DNA from: Deltaproteobacteria bacterium
Lineage (GTDB): Bacteria > UBA10199 > GCA-002796325 > JACPFF01
DNA length: 64,000 bases
Direction of reading: 5' to 3'
Assembly (NCBI GenBank): GCA_016183065.1
Contig: JACPFF010000011.1
Location: forward strand, 1 to 64,000
Shown here piece after piece: positions 61,169 to 64,000 of this stretch; the first letter of the stretch is position 1; the number at the start of each line of letters is the position of its first letter. The notes beneath the pieces were generated by a model. It was not told where the DNA came from, did not search any database, and saw only the letters and a program-made list of their open reading frames with translations. The position numbers and the translations under genes are program-made.

Positions 61169-62332
61169 ATGATCCATAGGTCGATTAACCTATCGCAATC
61201 ACAGTCATTTTTCATTTTTGGACCCCGAGGAACAGGGAAGTCAACCCTGTTGGAACACCGTTTCGCCGTTGGGGACACGGTCGTTTTCGATTTACTCAAC
61301 GTCGAACTGGCAGATGAACTGATCAGTTATCCCAATAATCTGTTGAAACGGCTGGCACCCTATGCCGGCAAGCGACCATGGGTCATCATTGATGAAGTGC
61401 AGAAAGCGCCACAGCTTTTGGATCTTGTGCATAAGCTCATCAGGGAAAAGGCATTCAAATTTGCACTCACGGGTTCCAGTGCGAGAAAATTAAAACGGGG
61501 AGCCGCGAACCTGCTGGCCGGGAGGGCTTTTGTCTACCATTTATTCCCGCTGACAGTGACCGAACTCCAGGAGAAATTTGTCCTCGATGCAGCGCTCAAG
61601 TTTGGGACCCTTCCGGAGATTTTCCACTTTGCACACGACACCGATAAAGCCAATTTCTTGAAAGCGTATGCAGAGACGTATCTCAAGGAAGAAATCATCA
61701 CAGAACAAATTGTCCGCAATCTGCCGCCATTTCGGCGATTCCTCGACGTTGCCGCGCAAATGAACACTGGGGTGATCAGCTATTCGAATATTGCAAAAGA
61801 TATTCATTCCGACCCGAAAACGGTGAGTGGATATTATGATATATTGGAGGACACCCTCCTTGGCATCAGGTTGCCCGCGTATCATCCATCAATCCGTAAA
61901 CAACAGAAGCAGGCCTCGAAGTTTTACCTCTTTGATACAGGTGTTGCCCGCGCATTGGCCGGACAGGTTGATTATGATCTGATCCCAAAGAGTTTTGAAT
62001 ATGGGCAATTATTTGAGGCATTTGTGATCAATGAACTGCATCGTCGTTTGTCCTATCAAAATAAACAATTCAGACTCTCCTACTTGCGCGTCCACGAAGA
62101 TCTCGAGATTGATGTCATCATAGAGCGCGGGACATTCGCCCCGATACTGGTGGAAATCAAATCAGCCAGCAAGGTGGATGAACGGCATGCCAAGGGCCTG
62201 ATGACGTTGGGCGGTGATTTTCACTCATCAAGGCAATACCTGATCTCAAACGACCCCGACGTCAAACGCTTCTCCCAGGTCCTGGCCTCTCCCTGGAGGG
62301 AGGGACTGGAGCAGATCGTGGCGGAGGAATGA
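61169..62332 (+). CDS. AAA_14/DUF4143 ATPase (2 of 3)
   Basis: A 387-aa protein with Walker A FGPRGTGKSTLL, Walker B WVIIDEVQKAP, TGSSARKLKRGAANLLAGRAFVYHLFPL, and the C-terminal nuclease-like HEDLEIDVIIERGTFAPILVEIKSA. It is closely related to the protein at 52661, sharing long identical stretches, so the two derive from a duplication or related imports. It is followed 55 bp later by a third, more distant member. No partner genes reveal a function. Confidence 0.87.
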   Translation: MIHRSINLSQSQSFFIFGPRGTGKSTLLEHRFAVGDTVVFDLLNVELADELISYPNNLLKRLAPYAGKRPWVIIDEVQKAPQLLDLVHKLIREKAFKFALTGSSARKLKRGAANLLAGRAFVYHLFPLTVTELQEKFVLDAALKFGTLPEIFHFAHDTDKANFLKAYAETYLKEEIITEQIVRNLPPFRRFLDVAAQMNTGVISYSNIAKDIHSDPKTVSGYYDILEDTLLGIRLPAYHPSIRKQQKQASKFYLFDTGVARALAGQVDYDLIPKSFEYGQLFEAFVINELHRRLSYQNKQFRLSYLRVHEDLEIDVIIERGTFAPILVEIKSASKVDERHAKGLMTLGGDFHSSRQYLISNDPDVKRFSQVLASPWREGLEQIVAEE

Positions 62333-62387
62333 GGGAAGAAAAGTACTTGTCATATTGACAAATATTGTGCAATATTACATCAGCTTT

Positions 62388-63581
62388 ATGCATCATCGCA
62401 AACGCCACATTCTCAAAATTCTCTCCAGACGAGCCAAAATCTTTCCGGTGGTTGGCGTTGTGGGACCGCGTCAAGTCGGCAAAACCACCTTTTTGATGCA
62501 GGAATGGAAGACGAGGATCCAGGCCCAATATATTACCCTGGATAAATCGGACACGGTCAAGCGTGCCAAACGAGAGCCGGAAAATTTTTTGCTCTCCGCA
62601 TCGGATGATCTGGGCAAAAAACTGATCGTTGATGAAGCGCAAAAGGTCCCGCAACTGTTCGATTCGATCAAGTCCATTATTGACGAACGGCGACGCGTCG
62701 GTCAATTCACCCTCTCCGGTTCTGTCGAATTCTCCGATAAATCCGGCGTCCGTGAATCGCTGGCCGGTCGCATGGGTCTGTGCCGTCTCTATCCCATGAC
62801 GCTGAGCGAGTTGGCGCAGAAGCCGTTGCAAACTCCATGGGTGAAAGGGTGGAAGGGGTATCGATCGCACGTGACGGCCCGAGATATTGACCACTGGCTG
62901 AAGCGGGGCGGCATCCCGATATTTTGCTCTTTGCATAATGAAACAGAAATGCAGCTTTCCGTGCAAGGCTGGCTGGAAGCGCTGTGCTATCGTGATTTAC
63001 AGCAGCTCAAAGGGGCGCGTTTGGACGGCGATGTTGCCATGGCGATCCTGAGCGCTATTGCACGTAATCCGACGCTCAATATCAGCACCGTTGCTCGAGA
63101 TGCGGGGGTGAGCAGAAATGCGGTTCAGAAGCATGTGGCCGCCCTTGAAGCCCTTTTTCTTCTCTACCCCTTGCCATCCTTTAACAATCGGCGAGCGGCG
63201 CCCGACTATGTTTTTTTTGACGCGGCCCTTCTCCGGTATTTTTTGGGCAATCGAGATGACGCGTTTGTGCGTCATCAGACGCTCAGGACGCTCGTGGTGA
63301 ACGAGATTTTGGCTCAACATGAATATAACGGGGAGAGTCGTCCGGGGGTGTTTGTCTACCGTTCACGCGGAGGAGCTGAAATCGATCTTGTCATACAGGA
63401 TCAGAAGAAAACATTGGGGATCCAACTCAGTATCACCAGTGACATTGCTCCGTATGCCCTCCGGGGCCTCAAAAGCTTTCTTGGAAAGCAAAGACCAGCC
63501 CAAGGGATAGTGTTGGCGCCGGTGACCGAAGCATTCACAGCAGACGGAGTCCCTATTATCCCCTGGACACATATCGGATGA
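62388..63581 (+). CDS. AAA_14/DUF4143 ATPase (3 of 3)
   Basis: A 397-aa protein with Walker A VGPRQVGKTTFL, Walker B KLIVDEAQKVP, sensor LSGSVEFSDKSGVRESLAGRMGLCRLYPM, a winged helix (NPTLNISTVARDAGVSRNAVQKHVAALEALFLLYPLPSF), and the nuclease-like motif SRGGAEIDLVIQDQKKTLGIQL. It is diverged from the other two copies. ATG 62388 is chosen; a TTG at 62355 is possible. The upstream gap has TTGTC-ATATT-GACAA (62349-62363), an operator-like inverted repeat. Confidence 0.85.
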   Translation: MHHRKRHILKILSRRAKIFPVVGVVGPRQVGKTTFLMQEWKTRIQAQYITLDKSDTVKRAKREPENFLLSASDDLGKKLIVDEAQKVPQLFDSIKSIIDERRRVGQFTLSGSVEFSDKSGVRESLAGRMGLCRLYPMTLSELAQKPLQTPWVKGWKGYRSHVTARDIDHWLKRGGIPIFCSLHNETEMQLSVQGWLEALCYRDLQQLKGARLDGDVAMAILSAIARNPTLNISTVARDAGVSRNAVQKHVAALEALFLLYPLPSFNNRRAAPDYVFFDAALLRYFLGNRDDAFVRHQTLRTLVVNEILAQHEYNGESRPGVFVYRSRGGAEIDLVIQDQKKTLGIQLSITSDIAPYALRGLKSFLGKQRPAQGIVLAPVTEAFTADGVPIIPWTHIG

Positions 63582-63736
63582 ACTCTGCACGCTCCCGTCT
63601 TTCCCGGACATAAGAGGCGTCAGTCTCGCGAAAGCGGGGACCTCCACGCAACTTGGGGGTTGGGGGGACCGATACCAGTGACGAGGGGTGAAAACCCCCT
63701 TCTCTGTGCTATACTGAAGTCTCTGATGGGGTGAGC
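63582..63736. other. Gap before the last ORF
   Basis: A 155-bp gap with a CGCGAAAGCGGGGACC fragment of a dispersed short repeat (about 63630-63645) and a small GGGGTGAAAACCCC hairpin (63695-63708). A possible -10 box, TATACT (63711-63716), lies 20 bp before the ATG at 63737. No gene is visible. Confidence 0.45.
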
Positions 63737-64000
63737 CATGGTCTTGGGTATTGGCGGGATCGACAATCCGTATGGGGGCTGGGGCTTTGGCGACTACGCC
63801 GCCTTTGCCACGGCCGCGTCGCCGACCTTCAGCTGGTTTTCTCCCTGGACCAGCGCCATTGCCGATCTTCCCAACTCGTGGGCCACGGACCTCTACACCT
63901 CCGGGAGTGTGGCGGGCTCGTTCATTGGCGCCGTCACCGGCTTTGGATTTTCCCCCGCCGGATGGCTGGCCGCGGCGGTTATCCCGTGGATCCCCTTTGT
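63737..64000 (+). CDS. Partial ORF, unknown protein, probable frameshift
   Basis: This ORF runs off the window. From ATG 63737 the reading MVLGIGGIDNPYGGWG looks protein-like but then becomes Arg/His-rich. The frame starting with ATG 63771 reads FGDYAAFATAASPTFSWFSPWTS and continues as a plausible aromatic, Gly/Ala-rich protein to the edge (VAGSFIGAVTGFGF). One G fewer in the five-G run at 63780-63784 would join the two into a single frame. No family is recognised; the hydrophobic segments suggest membrane association. Confidence 0.5.

Overview
The window looks like a chromosomal segment of a Gram-negative bacterium with a deltaproteobacterial (sensu lato) flavour. Support comes from LolA, a secretin and outer-membrane barrels, an MSHA-like type IV pilus locus, and surface proteins built from CSLREAI, Calx-beta, 'myxococcal' Cys-rich, thrombospondin-3 and NHL-type modules. 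Most of it is G+C rich with dense operons. One AT-rich island (about 49.5-51.6 kb) is foreign and looks like material from candidate-phyla (CPR-type) genomes. The exact lineage cannot be fixed from sequence alone.

Layout. 0.1-5.4 kb: a long palindrome, a methyltransferase, a lipoprotein, gshA and tlyA, lolA and an EEP-family hydrolase. 5.5-7.7 kb: a large CSLREAI beta-helix surface protein. 7.8-13.5 kb: a housekeeping run (ispE, tRNA-Gln, prs, rplY, pth, rpsF, rpsR, rplI, dnaB). 13.5-17.1 kb: envelope proteins on the minus strand, then rdgB and tRNA-Pro. 17.5-18.2 kb: a HEPN/MNT toxin-antitoxin pair. 18.4-23.1 kb: a DtxR/MntR regulator divergent from a four-gene metal ABC transporter, with a perfect 20-bp palindrome between them. 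23.1-25.6 kb: a PhnD-like binding protein and ggt. 25.8-35.4 kb: the pilus locus (GspE-like ATPase, PilC, pilin, ExeA-like ATPase, TPR protein, PilM/N/O/P-like proteins, secretin). 35.4-49.2 kb: mixed housekeeping (cold-shock-domain protein, udp, PLC/P1-like enzyme, gdhA, a degenerate signalling protein, acyltransferase, uvrB, gshB, rhodanese-NifU fusion, LysM-M23 lipoprotein, apt). 49.2-64 kb: an accessory region with tRNA-Arg(CCT), the foreign island, three AAA_14/DUF4143 ATPases, an NHL lipoprotein, an RNHCP protein and very large unknown ORFs, some frameshifted.

The most unusual content is a family of small (about 90-165 bp), G+C-rich insertions made of consecutive hairpins. They sit at or near the 3' ends of genes: tlyA, ggt, tRNA-Pro and tRNA-Arg, with further copies around the island. 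Each insertion is bounded by a direct repeat of the host gene's own sequence: a few bp in tlyA, 9 bp in ggt, and 15-17 bp of the tRNA 3' end. In silico removal of the unit restores a normal TlyA C-terminus and restores the ggt reading frame exactly. Loop sequences and a core containing CGAGGAAGT are conserved in the long copies, while stems change sequence but stay complementary. That points to selection on a folded RNA or single-stranded DNA. I do not recognise this family.

Gene cooperation. gshA, gshB and ggt give a glutathione synthesis and turnover set spread over three loci. The MntR-like regulator probably controls the adjacent Mn/Zn/Fe transporter. The pilus genes form a near-complete secretin-dependent assembly machine, with a 107-bp inverted repeat pair bracketing its assembly half.
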